From Verrucomicrobiaceae bacterium (GTDB lineage: Bacteria > Verrucomicrobiota > Verrucomicrobiia > Verrucomicrobiales > Akkermansiaceae), in NCBI GenBank assembly GCA_027485615.1, contig JAIXQS010000073.1, positions 32,451-96,450 of the forward strand: a DNA stretch of 64,000 nt, given 5' to 3'. The stretch's first letter is position 1, and each line of letters starts with the position of its first letter. The notes beneath the pieces are model-generated. The model saw only the letters and a program-made list of their open reading frames with translations, searched no databases and was not told the origin of the DNA. Both the position numbers and the translations under genes were made by a program. Positions 43,556-52,726 of the stretch are shown one piece after another.

Positions 43556-44508
43556 CCGCTCCCCTCCCCATCCCTTGGCCACCTGCCGCTGCGCACAAGA
43601 AGCGGTGGCTCATCGGGGTTTCGGGCGGGCTGGATTCCATGGCACTGATGCACATGCTGAAAGAGTCGGGCTTCCGTGATGTGATCGTCTGCCACCTCGA
43701 TCACGGCCTGCGCGGACGAGAGTCGGCGGCGGATGCGCGTTTCGTGAAAAGATGGGCGGAGAAGCTGGGCTTTTCCGTGGAAATCGCCAGGATCGACCTC
43801 AGAAAACAGATGGCCGAAAGTGGTGAATCCCTTGAAACGGCAGGGAGAAATGCCAGACATCGGCTTTTCGCTGCTATCGCTTCAAAATACCGATGCAAAC
43901 GACTGTTTGTAGCGCATCACCTCGACGATCAGGCGGAAACAGTGCTTTGGAATCTGATGCGCGGATCGCATGGCTGCCGGGGGATGCGGGAGCTTTCCGA
44001 GCTGGTCATGGGCGGGGTGCGGATGGAGGTGCACCGCCCGCTTCTGGGCATCCGGAAATCGGATTTGCGGACATGGATGGAGGAACGGAAACTGAAATGG
44101 CGCGAGGACGCCAGCAACCTTGTGAACGATGTGGCACGTAACCGCATCCGCAACGAGGCTTTACCCCTGCTGGCGGAGATTGCGAAACGCGACGTCTCTC
44201 CCCTGCTCGCCCGCGCGGCGCAGAGCGATGCGGCTCTCCGCGAGGTAATGGATTGGGCGCTCGCAAAGGCTGAGTTGCTCGACCCGCAGGGGAAGATGCA
44301 TCTCGGCGTCGTGAGGGATTTGCCCGAAGCGCTGCGTGTCCATGCCATCGCGAATTTCCTGAGATCGAAGGGAATCAACAATATCAGCGGAGCCTTGCTG
44401 GAAAGCTGCGTATCGATGCTCGATCCCACGTCATCAGCCAGCGTGAACCTGCCGGGAGGTAGGCGCCTGCGGAGGCGGGCTGGTAGATTTTTCGTTGAAG
44501 ACGGCTGA
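43552..44508 (+). CDS. tilS: tRNA(Ile)-lysidine synthase
   Basis: This 318-residue N-type PP-loop ATPase converts C34 of tRNA-Ile(CAU) to lysidine. It has the ATP loop VSGGLDSMALMHML (from about residue 23), VCHLDHGLRGRES, and the signature HHLDDQAETVLWNLMRGS. A shortened C-terminal region follows, lacking the full TilS C-terminal domain. It overlaps the TrhO-RluA gene by 4 bp (ATGA), giving a wobble-base modification operon. Essential in nearly all bacteria. Confidence 0.92.
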   Translation: MTAPLPIPWPPAAAHKKRWLIGVSGGLDSMALMHMLKESGFRDVIVCHLDHGLRGRESAADARFVKRWAEKLGFSVEIARIDLRKQMAESGESLETAGRNARHRLFAAIASKYRCKRLFVAHHLDDQAETVLWNLMRGSHGCRGMRELSELVMGGVRMEVHRPLLGIRKSDLRTWMEERKLKWREDASNLVNDVARNRIRNEALPLLAEIAKRDVSPLLARAAQSDAALREVMDWALAKAELLDPQGKMHLGVVRDLPEALRVHAIANFLRSKGINNISGALLESCVSMLDPTSSASVNLPGGRRLRRRAGRFFVEDG

Positions 44509-44552
44509 GGTGAGGCTTGCTAACAGGAAGGTAATCGGCGCATCCTTGAGGA

Positions 44553-45734
44553 GTGTCTACCACCGAACAGGAACCCACCGTGCCGAGGCGCTGGAGCGCC
44601 TTCGTTTGCCCGGACTGTCGTTTCGTATTCCGCTTGCCCAGTGACCATGATGGCAAGGGCATTGTCTGCCCGTCTTGCCGCCGAATGCTAAGGATACCGG
44701 GCGAGGGTGAGGAGACGGCACCGCTGGTTTTTCCACGGCAGCAGATCGATTCCACCCAGAACGAAAAGGAAGATCCGCAAGACAATAGGCGCAGCCGCGG
44801 CAAGCGTAAAAAGAAGGAGAAGGAGAAGGAAGCAGAAACGCCGGACTGGGAAGCTAGCGCCGGCAAATGGCGCTCAACTAAGAAAAGGAAAGCGCGTGCC
44901 CTGCGCTCAGTCTCCATATGGACAGCTCTTGTGACTTCGGTAACCGGGGCGGCCTTTTTCGTCTTCAAAGATAAGAACGTGAAGGCTCCCGGGGAAAACA
45001 AAGCCGGGCAGGTAGAAATCACAACTACGCCCCTGCTACTGCCGGATGAGGAACTCGAAGAACCAATCGATCTGCCGAAAATCATGCGGCGCAACCAAAG
45101 CGAGTTCCTCGCCCTCGCCAAGCCCATGGCGGAAAGCTTTCTCGCGGCAACAAGCGTCGATCAGATACTCCCCTTGGTTCGTGACAGCGAACAAATGAGC
45201 AGCAAGATCTTTGATTTTTATCCCAACAGCAAGATCAAGGCCACAGCCATTTCCAAATTCAACGCCTCCGGTCAGGTGAGCTTCAAGGATTCTTTCGCAG
45301 CCGTATCCATACTCACCACGGACTTCGAACTAATCCATCTTGCCTTCTTCGATGGAAAGGACGGGCTGAAAATCGATTGGGAAAGCTGGGTCGGGTGGTC
45401 GGAGATGCCATGGGACAGGCTCATCGAGTCGAAACCAAATCAACCCACCCTGATCCGAACAAAGCTCAGAATGGTCGATTACTATAATTTCGGGTTCACT
45501 GACGATTCCAAATGGCGCGCTTACCGATTGTCGTCGCCAGACGGTGAGCACACCCTTTACGGCTACATCGAACGCAACTCGCTGCTTGATGAACGCTTAC
45601 GTCCGCCCGAAAAGTCCGCATCCGTCGCAGTCACGCTGAAAATTCGTTTCCCAAAAGGCGAAAATAACCGCAATCAGGTCGTGATCCAGGATATGGTGTC
45701 AGATGGCTGGGTGCTGCCCGAAACCAAGCAGTGA
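44553..45734 (+). CDS. Zinc-ribbon, single-pass membrane protein of unknown function
   Basis: This 393-residue protein has an N-terminal zinc ribbon (CPDCRFVFRL ... GKGIVCPSCRRMLRIP). A long, highly charged Lys/Glu/Arg linker follows (residues about 65-115). Then comes one transmembrane helix (IWTALVTSVTGAAFFVFKD) and an extracytoplasmic domain of about 250 residues with no recognised family. The likely start is a GTG at 44553, right behind GAGGA. The zinc ribbon plus basic linker plus membrane helix layout is common in Verrucomicrobiota and Planctomycetota hypotheticals. It lies 44 bp after tilS and may share its transcript. Confidence 0.75.
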   Translation: MSTTEQEPTVPRRWSAFVCPDCRFVFRLPSDHDGKGIVCPSCRRMLRIPGEGEETAPLVFPRQQIDSTQNEKEDPQDNRRSRGKRKKKEKEKEAETPDWEASAGKWRSTKKRKARALRSVSIWTALVTSVTGAAFFVFKDKNVKAPGENKAGQVEITTTPLLLPDEELEEPIDLPKIMRRNQSEFLALAKPMAESFLAATSVDQILPLVRDSEQMSSKIFDFYPNSKIKATAISKFNASGQVSFKDSFAAVSILTTDFELIHLAFFDGKDGLKIDWESWVGWSEMPWDRLIESKPNQPTLIRTKLRMVDYYNFGFTDDSKWRAYRLSSPDGEHTLYGYIERNSLLDERLRPPEKSASVAVTLKIRFPKGENNRNQVVIQDMVSDGWVLPETKQ

Positions 45735-45833
45735 GTGCCGACCTATCAGAACAGGTTCAAGAACCGCCCCAAAAGTTAGCCTCGTCTAAAATTCTTTGTT
45801 GAAACGAAAGATACGTTCGGTTAACTGTCGTGT

Positions 45834-46739
45834 ATGAACCTCTGTCGCCTCTGCGCTCTCTTTTCCACTTTGCTATTGCTCAGTTGCGGCGATTCTGGGC
45901 GCCCGGCGGCCGGCGGTAAAAAGCGCGTGGTGACGAGCTTCACGATCATCGCCGACATGGCGCGGGAGGTCGCGGGCGACGCGGCCATCGTGGAGTCGAT
46001 CACCAAGCCCGGCGCGGAAGTCCACGGCTACGACCCGACGCCGAAGGACATCGTGAAAGCGCAAAGCGCGGATCTCGTGCTTCGGAACGGCATGAACCTG
46101 GAGCTATGGTTCGAGAAATTTTTCCAGAACGTGAAGGATGTCCCCTCGGCGGTGCTGAGCGAGGGCATCGAGCCGATGGGCATCACCGAAGGCCCCTACA
46201 CCGGCAAGCCGAACCCGCACGCCTGGATGTCGCCCGCCAACGCGGTGATCTACGTGGAGAATATCCGCAAGGCCTTGGTGAAAATGGATCCCGCGAACGA
46301 GGTCACCTACAACACCAACGCCGCCGCCTACACCGCGAAGCTCAAAGAGCTCGTCGAGCCGGTGCGCGAAAAGCTGGCCGCGATTCCGGAGGAAAAGCGT
46401 TGGCTCGTCACCAGCGAGGGCGCGTTCTCCTATCTCTGCGCCGATTACGGTCTCCGCCCCCTCTACCTCTGGCCCATCAACGCCGATGCGCAGGGCACGC
46501 CGCAGCAGGTCAGGAAAGTGATCGACACCGTCCGCGAGAAAGGCATCCCGGTGGTATTTTCCGAAAGCACGGTCAGCGACAAGCCGATGCGCCAGGTAGC
46601 AAAGGAAACCGGCGCGAACTTCGGCGGCGTACTTTACGTCGATTCCCTCACCGGCCCCGACGGCCCGGCGCCCACTTTCCTGAAACTCCTTGAAACCAAC
46701 GCCGACTCCCTTGTGAAAGGATTTCTCGGAATCGAATGA
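45834..46739 (+). CDS. Metal ABC transporter substrate-binding lipoprotein (Mn/Zn type)
   Basis: This 301-residue cluster A-I binding protein has a lipobox LLSC (Cys18). Metal-ligand regions are [12 protein letters not shown] (H64), [14 protein letters not shown] (H129), [13 protein letters not shown] and [12 protein letters not shown]. The ligand set fits manganese/zinc/iron binders such as TroA, PsaA and SitA. The spacing lacks the long His-rich loop of ZnuA, so manganese or iron is somewhat favoured. It leads a four-gene operon with overlapping or close starts. No clear MntR or Zur operator is seen in the 99 bp upstream. Confidence 0.92.
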   Translation: MNLCRLCALFSTLLLLSCGDSGRPAAGGKKRVVTSFTIIADMAREVAGDAAIVESITKPGAEVHGYDPTPKDIVKAQSADLVLRNGMNLELWFEKFFQNVKDVPSAVLSEGIEPMGITEGPYTGKPNPHAWMSPANAVIYVENIRKALVKMDPANEVTYNTNAAAYTAKLKELVEPVREKLAAIPEEKRWLVTSEGAFSYLCADYGLRPLYLWPINADAQGTPQQVRKVIDTVREKGIPVVFSESTVSDKPMRQVAKETGANFGGVLYVDSLTGPDGPAPTFLKLLETNADSLVKGFLGIE

Positions 46740-47635
46740 AAACGGATGAGGTCAGTCTCGATGTCGAAGGCGTTTCCGTCGCCTACCCGAACGGCCATCA
46801 GGCGCTTTCGGACGCGAGTTTCCGGCTCGGAGCCGGGACGATCTGCGCTCTGGTGGGAGTCAACGGCAGCGGTAAATCCACCCTTTTCAAAAGCATCATG
46901 GGTTTCGTGAATCCCACGGCCGGGCGCGTCCGCATCAACGGGATGCCGGTGAAGGAGTCTTTGAAAAAGCACCTCGTCGCCTATGTCCCGCAGTCGGAGG
47001 ATGTCGATTGGCAGTTTCCCGTGAGCGTCTGGGACGTGGTGATGATGGGGCGTTACGGCGCGATGAACTTCATGCGCATCCCCCGTGCGGCGGACAAGGC
47101 GCAGGTCGAGGAAAGCCTGCGTCGCGTCTCCATGTGGGAGTTCCGCGACCGCCAGATCGGCGAGCTCAGCGGCGGGCAGAAGAAGCGCGTCTTTCTCGCC
47201 CGCGCGCTCGCGCAGGGCGGCCGCGTGATCCTTCTCGACGAACCTTTCACCGGGGTGGATGTGAAAACGGAGGAGGCGATCATCGCGTTGTTACACGAGC
47301 TACGGAAATCCGGCGCGATCATTTTCGTCTCCACCCACAACCTCGGCAGCGTGCCGGAATTCTGCGACCAGGTCGTCCTCATCAACCGCACCGTCCTCGC
47401 CTACGGGCCGACGGCGGACGTGTTCACCGCGCAGAACCTCGCGGCGGCCTTCGGCGGCGTGTTGCGCGAGTTCCAGTTCGAGCGTTCCACCATCCAATCC
47501 CACGACGGCCGAGCTGTCACGGTGCTTAGCGACGACGAGCGCCCGCTGGTCTTCGGAAAGGACGGCCACCTCGAATACATGGATCGCGGGAAACACGAGG
47601 AACTGTTGCGCAAACGCCGGGAGGAACATGAGTGA
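46736..47635 (+). CDS. Metal ABC transporter ATP-binding protein
   Basis: This 299-residue ATPase has Walker [12 protein letters not shown] (about residue 41), Q-loop [16 protein letters not shown], signature [15 protein letters not shown], Walker B VILLDEPF and the H-loop VSTHNLGSV. The [20 protein letters not shown] segment is typical of Mn/Zn/Fe importers (MntB/SitB/TroB). Its ATG overlaps the stop of the binding protein by 4 bp. Confidence 0.94.
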   Translation: MKTDEVSLDVEGVSVAYPNGHQALSDASFRLGAGTICALVGVNGSGKSTLFKSIMGFVNPTAGRVRINGMPVKESLKKHLVAYVPQSEDVDWQFPVSVWDVVMMGRYGAMNFMRIPRAADKAQVEESLRRVSMWEFRDRQIGELSGGQKKRVFLARALAQGGRVILLDEPFTGVDVKTEEAIIALLHELRKSGAIIFVSTHNLGSVPEFCDQVVLINRTVLAYGPTADVFTAQNLAAAFGGVLREFQFERSTIQSHDGRAVTVLSDDERPLVFGKDGHLEYMDRGKHEELLRKRREEHE

Positions 47636-47651
47636 TGAGCAAACACCGTGG

Positions 47652-47697
47652 CTGGGACTTGCAGTCCCAGTCCGTCGTGGGGACTTGTAGTCCCCAC
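47652..47697. repeat. Two tandem short palindromes
   Basis: CTGGGACT-TGC-AGTCCCAG (47652-47670) and GTGGGGACT-TGT-AGTCCCCAC (47677-47697) lie in tandem in the gap between the ATPase and permease genes. Both share a GGGACTTG(C/T)AGTCCC core. They may form mRNA hairpins that separate expression of the two genes, and resemble REP-type palindromes. Confidence 0.75.
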
Positions 47698-47708
47698 CCA
47701 TACGACCG

Positions 47709-48608
47709 ATGACTGAATTCCTACAATCTCTGACCGTTCCGTTTCAATACGACTACATGATCCGCGCGATCTGGGTCAGCGCACTGGTCGGCGGTGCCTG
47801 CGGTTTCCTCTCCCCTTTCGTCACGCTCAAAGGCTGGTCGCTGATGGGCGACGCGCTCTCCCACGCCGTCGTGCCGGGAGTAGTGATCGCCTACATCTTC
47901 GGCTTCCCCTTCGCGTTGGGAGCCTTCATCGCCGGGCTTCTTGCGGCAGGCGCGATGGCCTTCATCCGCGCCCAGAGCCGCATCCGCGAGGACGCGACCA
48001 TCGGCATCGTCTTCACCTCCTTCTTCGCGCTCGGCCTCGTTCTAATTTCCCTCTTCCCCTCCGGCATGGATCTGAAAACCATCCTCTACGGGAACATCCT
48101 CGCCATCGCCGACAGCGACATTCTCCAGGTCATCGGCATCAGCGCGGCGACGCTGCTGGTGATCGCTTTCAAATGGCGGGATCTCATGCTGTATTGCTTC
48201 GATCCGAACCAAGCGCGCTCGCTCGGGCTGAGGGCGAATGTCCTCCACATCACCTTGCTGGCGTTGCTCGCTGCGACCTGCGTGGCCGCGCTGCAGGCGG
48301 TCGGCGCGATCCTCGTTCTGGCCATGCTCATCACCCCCGGCGCGACCGCCTACCTCCTGACAGACCGTTTCGGGACGATGATGTGGCTCTCCGCCGCGCT
48401 CGGCGTGGCGACCTCGCTCGCCGGAGCCTACGCGAGCTATTACATCAACGGCGCGACCGGCGGCTGCATCGTGACTTTGCAGACACTCGTGTTCCTCGCC
48501 GCCTTTGTCTTCGCCCCGAAGCGCGGCATGCTCGCCTCCCGTCGTGCGATGCGCACTGATGTTTTTGAAATCAACCAACCGCGAATGGACGCGAATGAAC
48601 GCCAATAA
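47709..48608 (+). CDS. Metal ABC transporter permease 1
   Basis: This 299-residue ABC-3 family permease has eight or so transmembrane helices. Typical blocks are FVTLKGWSLMGDALSHAVVP and TIGIVFTSFFALGLVLISLF, with LQAVGAILVLAMLITPGATA after them. It probably pairs with the second permease at 48732 as in SitCD/MntCD. The final 12 or so codons (INQPRMDANERQ) fall inside the inverted repeat at 48578-48713, so the repeat supplies the protein's C-terminus and stop codon. Confidence 0.93.
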   Translation: MTEFLQSLTVPFQYDYMIRAIWVSALVGGACGFLSPFVTLKGWSLMGDALSHAVVPGVVIAYIFGFPFALGAFIAGLLAAGAMAFIRAQSRIREDATIGIVFTSFFALGLVLISLFPSGMDLKTILYGNILAIADSDILQVIGISAATLLVIAFKWRDLMLYCFDPNQARSLGLRANVLHITLLALLAATCVAALQAVGAILVLAMLITPGATAYLLTDRFGTMMWLSAALGVATSLAGAYASYYINGATGGCIVTLQTLVFLAAFVFAPKRGMLASRRAMRTDVFEINQPRMDANERQ

Positions 48609-48713
48609 GAGAAGATTAAAGAAATCCGTCATGCTCGGGAACCAACCAAACATTGCCTCCTCATCTGGGTTGGGAATGAGATCCATTCGCGTCCATTCGC
48701 GTCCATTCGCGGT
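48578..48713. repeat. Long inverted repeat of 10-bp units, copy 2
   Basis: The arm ACCGCGAATGGACGCGAATG... (48578-48607) and its reverse complement (48684-48713) match at about 27 of 30 positions, with a 76-nt centre. Arms are tandem GCGAATGGAC units as in copy 1 (38858-38973). The left arm codes for the end of the upstream permease; the right arm ends 18 bp before the next gene's ATG. Confidence 0.8.
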
Positions 48714-48731
48714 TTTTCTTCTTCCAACACC

Positions 48732-49625
48732 ATGAACGCTTTCCTCGAACCTCTCCAACACGCCTTCATGGTGGATGCACTTCTCGTCGGGGCGCTGATC
48801 GGGGCGATGTGCGCGGTGCTTTCCTGTTTCCTCGTGCTGAAAGGCTGGTCGCTGATGGGCGATGCCGTTTCCCACGCCGTGCTGCCCGGCATCGTCATCG
48901 CCTACATCATCGGGCTGCCGCTCGCCATCGGCGCATTCATCGCGGGGCTGTCCTGCGCGACGGGCGCCGGTTTCCTGAAACGCAACAGCCGCATCAAGGA
49001 GGACACCGCGATGGGAGTGGTTTTCACCGGACTGTTCGCTTTCGGTCTAGTGCTTTTCAGCCGCACGCCCTCGGACATGCACCTCGACCACATTCTCGTC
49101 GGCAACATCCTCGGCATCAGCAAGGCGCAGATGTGGCAGACCCTAGGACTCGGCGGAGCCGTCCTGCTCGTGACCCTGCTGCTGCGCAGGGATCTGCTGC
49201 TCATCTGTTTCGATCCCGGCCAGGCGCGGGTCATGGCCTTGCCGGACAAATTCCTCAACTACCTCCTCCTCGCCCTGCTCTCGCTCGCCATCGTGGTGGC
49301 GTTGCAAGCGGTCGGCATCATCCTCGTCGTCGCCATGCTGGTCACACCCGGCTGCGTCGCCCACCTCTGGACGGATCGCTTCGACAAGATGCTCGGGATC
49401 GCCGCCGCCTCCGCCATTTTCGCAACCGTCACCGGCATCCTCATCAGCTACCACCTCGATGCCTCCACCGGCGGCTGCATTGTCCTCGTGCAGGCCGCAC
49501 TGTTTTTCGCATCTCTGGTCATCGCCCCGAAATACGGGATCATCGCGCGGAAGCTCAATCGCAAAGCCTCCGGCGAATCCACTACTCCGGCTCCTCGGCG
49601 GGCGGGCCGGTCTCGAAGCGCATGA
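48732..49625 (+). CDS. Metal ABC transporter permease 2
   Basis: This 297-residue ABC-3 permease resembles its neighbour at 47709 (LKGWSLMGDAVSHAVLPGIV; MGVVFTGLFAFGLVLFSRTP; LQAVGIILVVAMLVTPGCVA). Two different permeases indicate a heterodimeric channel. The last 14 codons overlap the 3' end of dnaB on the opposite strand by 44 bp, giving a low-complexity Pro/Arg-rich tail (TTPAPRRAGRSRSA) that is unlikely to be conserved. Confidence 0.92.
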   Translation: MNAFLEPLQHAFMVDALLVGALIGAMCAVLSCFLVLKGWSLMGDAVSHAVLPGIVIAYIIGLPLAIGAFIAGLSCATGAGFLKRNSRIKEDTAMGVVFTGLFAFGLVLFSRTPSDMHLDHILVGNILGISKAQMWQTLGLGGAVLLVTLLLRRDLLLICFDPGQARVMALPDKFLNYLLLALLSLAIVVALQAVGIILVVAMLVTPGCVAHLWTDRFDKMLGIAAASAIFATVTGILISYHLDASTGGCIVLVQAALFFASLVIAPKYGIIARKLNRKASGESTTPAPRRAGRSRSA

Positions 49626-51015
49626 GTTCCTCTACGAAGGTGAGCGGGATGCCGCCGGTTTCGCCGTTGCGGTTCTTGGCGAGGACAAGCTCCGCCTTGC
49701 CCTCCAGGGCGGCGCGCTCCTCATCGTTTTCCGCGTAGTATTTGCTGCGGTAGAGAAGGCCGACGAGGTCGGCGTCCTGCTCGATGGCGCCGGATTCGCG
49801 GAGATCCGACATGCGGGGTATGCCGAGGGATTTGCCGGTGCGTCCCTCGGGGCCGCGGTTGAGCTGGGCGAGGATGAGGATGGGGATGTTAAGCTCCTTG
49901 GCGAGCGCCTTGATGCCGCCGGAAATCTCCGCGATCTCGCGCTCGCGGGAGTTTTCCGCCTGTTTCGTGCGGGATTTCAGGAGCTGGAGGTAGTCGATGG
50001 CGATGAACTGGATGTCCTCGTCGCGCTTCTTGCGGCGGGCTTTCGCACGCAGCTCGTTAATGGAAATGCCGGCGGTGTCGTCGATGAAAAGCTTCGAATC
50101 GATGATCTCCTTGACCGCGTTCTGCACCCGCATGATATCCTGTTTCACCGGCGTGTAGCCGCGCGAGAGCTTGGACACGGCGAACTTCGCCCGGGCGAAG
50201 AGCAGCCTCTGCACCAGCTGCACGGAACTCATCTCGCAGGAGAACACCATGCAAGCCTTGCCCTGATCGAGGCATACGTTCTCCACGATGTTCATCATGA
50301 ACGAGGTTTTCCCCATGGAGGGGCGAGCCGCGACAACGAACATTTCTCCCGGCTTGAGTCCGCCGGACTTCTTGTCCAGCACCTCGAAGCCGGTGCTGAG
50401 TCCCAGCGCGGCCTTTTCCTTGGAGATCAGCATTTGGAAATTCCGGAATACCTCCTCGACGGTCTGTTTCATCGTCGCGGCCTGGGCGACCTCGGCGCTT
50501 TCGCGGATCGCGAGGATGGATCGCTCCACGGAATCGAGCAGCTCCGGCACCTCATCGGGAGCCTCGTAGGCCATGGCCACGGCCTCGTTCGAGCTGCGGA
50601 TGATGGAGCGCAGGATGAACTTGTCCTTCACGTGCTGAAGGTGATGGTGGAAGTGCCCGGGGCTCGGCGCGTAGGTGTAAAGCTCAGTCAGGTATCCGGG
50701 CCCGCCGCATTTCTCAAGCAACCCGCGGTCGAGCAAGCGCTGCACCAGCGAGACCAGCTCCACCTGGTGCCCGGCCTCGAAAAGCTCGGTGAGGAAACCG
50801 AACAGGGTCGAGTGGTTCGGCAGGTAGAAATGCGCCGCCGTGAGCCGCTCCTCGATGGCCTTCCCGATGTATTCCTGCGGATCCTGCAGCATCGTGGAAA
50901 GCAGCGATTTCTCCGGCCCGACGGCGTGCGGCAGGGCGCGTGTCACGTCGTCCACCGTCTCCTCGCGCTTTTGGGAAAAGAGATTGATCGGAGTGGATTT
51001 CGCGGGTTCGGCCAT
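49582..51015 (-). CDS. dnaB: Replicative DNA helicase
   Basis: This 477-residue hexameric helicase has the N-terminal primase-interaction domain (LPHAVGPEKSLLSTMLQDPQ). The RecA-like motor has Walker A AARPSMGKTSFMMNI and Walker B IQFIAIDYLQLLKS. DnaB loops ILILAQLNRGPEGRTGKSLG and RESGAIEQDADLVGLLYR are present, ending in LVLAKNRNGETGGIPLTF. I start at MAEPAKSTPINLFS (ATG at 51015); the longer frame runs into the dtd region. It converges on the metal permease gene with a 44-bp overlap and diverges from dtd. Confidence 0.95.
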   Translation of the reverse strand: MAEPAKSTPINLFSQKREETVDDVTRALPHAVGPEKSLLSTMLQDPQEYIGKAIEERLTAAHFYLPNHSTLFGFLTELFEAGHQVELVSLVQRLLDRGLLEKCGGPGYLTELYTYAPSPGHFHHHLQHVKDKFILRSIIRSSNEAVAMAYEAPDEVPELLDSVERSILAIRESAEVAQAATMKQTVEEVFRNFQMLISKEKAALGLSTGFEVLDKKSGGLKPGEMFVVAARPSMGKTSFMMNIVENVCLDQGKACMVFSCEMSSVQLVQRLLFARAKFAVSKLSRGYTPVKQDIMRVQNAVKEIIDSKLFIDDTAGISINELRAKARRKKRDEDIQFIAIDYLQLLKSRTKQAENSREREIAEISGGIKALAKELNIPILILAQLNRGPEGRTGKSLGIPRMSDLRESGAIEQDADLVGLLYRSKYYAENDEERAALEGKAELVLAKNRNGETGGIPLTFVEELMRFETGPPAEEPE

Positions 51016-51119
51016 AGGTGGAGGCGAGATTGGGCGGCGTGCGGGCATTTGGCGAATTCTAACCGGAGGCCGGAGGAAAATCGTCTGGAACAAATGTGAA
51101 CAACCACCATTTTCCCGCC

Positions 51120-51572
51120 ATGCGCACGCTTCTTCAAAGGGTTTCAAACGCCTCGGTGACCGTTGATCGAACGGTTGTTTCAGAAATCGGCTCCGGCTTC
51201 CTGATCCTCCTCGGGATCGGCGCGGGCGATGACGAGGCGGACATCGCGTGGCTGTGCGGAAAGATCGCGCGGATGCGGGTTTTTCCCGATGAGGAGGGGA
51301 AAATGAACCACTCGCTGCTCGATACCGGCGGCGCGGCGCTCGTCGTGAGCCAGTTCACCCTCCACGCCTCCACGAAGAAAGGCAACCGCCCCTCCTTTCT
51401 CAACTCCGCCCCGCCGGAACTCGCGGAGCCGCTTTACGAAACCTTTTGCGCAGCGCTTTCCGACGAAATCCGCAAGCCCGTCGCCCGCGGAATCTTCGGC
51501 GCGGACATGCAAGTCTCCCTCACCAACGACGGCCCCGTCACCCTCTGGCTCGATAGCCGCGCGAGGGAATGA
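51120..51572 (+). CDS. dtd: D-aminoacyl-tRNA deacylase
   Basis: This 150-residue DTD hydrolyses D-amino acids mischarged on tRNA. It starts [20 protein letters not shown] and has the catalytic motifs [17 protein letters not shown] and, near the C-terminus, [21 protein letters not shown] use the ATG at 51120; the frame opens eight codons earlier. It is divergent from dnaB. Confidence 0.95.
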   Translation: MRTLLQRVSNASVTVDRTVVSEIGSGFLILLGIGAGDDEADIAWLCGKIARMRVFPDEEGKMNHSLLDTGGAALVVSQFTLHASTKKGNRPSFLNSAPPELAEPLYETFCAALSDEIRKPVARGIFGADMQVSLTNDGPVTLWLDSRARE

Positions 51573-51582
51573 ATTTGGGAAC

Positions 51583-51680
51583 GCGGGTTTGAAACCCGCA
51601 TGCCTATGGATAAGCGAAAGTGTTCAGCCTCGAAGGTCCGCTTCTTTCTCCCATCATGCGCTTGCGAGTCACAGACTCGC
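51583..51680. repeat. Two short palindromes downstream of dtd
   Basis: GCGGGTTT-G-AAACCCGC (51583-51599) and GCGAGTC-ACA-GACTCGC (51664-51680) lie 64 bp apart in the intergenic region between dtd and moxR. The rest of 51573-51760 shows no gene. The first may serve as dtd terminator, though no T run follows. Confidence 0.65.
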
Positions 51681-51760
51681 GTTCGCAGCCGATTTAGGTG
51701 AACAAGATGTCTTTTCCGCATTGAAACCGGCGCATCGGTGGCGACTATGGTCATAACAGC

Positions 51761-52696
51761 ATGATAGAAACGGAATGGGCGAATCGGTTGGAGCAGGCGG
51801 TGAATGCGGTGGTGCGGGGGCAGGAAGGCACGGTGCGCCGGGTTCTAGCCTGCCTTTTTTCCGGCGGACACGTGCTGCTGGAGGATTTCCCCGGCACCGG
51901 GAAAACGACGCTTGCGAAGGCGATCGCGAAATCGGTGGGCGGCGCGGAGTTCAAGCGGGTGCAGTTCACACCGGATCTGCTGCCCTCGGATATCCTGGGC
52001 GTCTCGGTGCTCGATCCGCGCACGCAGGAGTTCCGTTTCCACCACGGACCGGTCTTCACCGACATCCTGCTGGCCGATGAGATCAACCGCGCCTCACCGC
52101 GCACGCAGAGCGCCCTGTTGGAGGCGATGGGCGAGCGGCAGGTGACCGTGGAGGGAAACCGCTACGATCTCGACGGGATTTTCTTCGTGATCGCGACGCA
52201 GAATCCGGTCGAGTTTCGCGGCACCTATCCCCTGCCCGAGGCGCAGATGGATCGCTTCGCGATGCAGTGCAAGCTCGGCTACGTGAACGCGGCGGACGAG
52301 GCGATGATCCTCGCCGACCAGCGCGAAAGCCATCCGGTCGATGCCATGCAGCCGGTGCTGACGCGCGAGGAGGTGATGCAGATTTCCGCCGCGTCCCGGC
52401 AGATCCGTTTCAGCGACGAGCTGCGGCACTATGCCGTCTCGCTCGTCGCGGCGACCCGTGGCATACCGGAGATCCAGCTCGCGGCCAGCCCGCGCGCATC
52501 GCTCGCGCTGATGAAAGTTTCGCAGGTCATCTCGCTGTTCGAAGGCCGCGAGTTCGTCGTGCCGGAGGTGATCCAATCCGTCGCCGAGGATGTGATCGCG
52601 CACCGCCTCGTTCTCGCACCGGAATCGAAATACTCCGGCATGGACGCCCGCCAGATCGTCCGCGACCTCGTCGCGAAAGTCCCGGCTCCCGTCTAA
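51761..52696 (+). CDS. MoxR family AAA+ ATPase
   Basis: This 311-residue AAA+ protein has Walker A EDFPGTGKTTLAKAIA (about residue 46), Walker B DILLADEINRASPRTQSALL, and sensor 1 VIATQNPVEFRGTYPLPEAQ. The C-terminal lid contains SPRASLALMKVSQV. MoxR ATPases act as chaperones for DUF58/VWA proteins and metal-enzyme complexes. It is the first gene of a complete moxR-DUF58-tgpA operon, 30 bp ahead of the DUF58 gene. Confidence 0.94.
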   Translation: MIETEWANRLEQAVNAVVRGQEGTVRRVLACLFSGGHVLLEDFPGTGKTTLAKAIAKSVGGAEFKRVQFTPDLLPSDILGVSVLDPRTQEFRFHHGPVFTDILLADEINRASPRTQSALLEAMGERQVTVEGNRYDLDGIFFVIATQNPVEFRGTYPLPEAQMDRFAMQCKLGYVNAADEAMILADQRESHPVDAMQPVLTREEVMQISAASRQIRFSDELRHYAVSLVAATRGIPEIQLAASPRASLALMKVSQVISLFEGREFVVPEVIQSVAEDVIAHRLVLAPESKYSGMDARQIVRDLVAKVPAPV

Positions 52697-52726
52697 CGAA
52701 TCAGCCACTTCCTTAAGGTTTAAAGT

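Noticed and set aside
45735..45833. Possible metal-regulator operator before the Mn/Zn transporter
   Set aside because: Imperfect GTTGAAACGAA/TTCGGTTAAC symmetry is visible but does not match Zur, MntR or Fur boxes closely enough to report.
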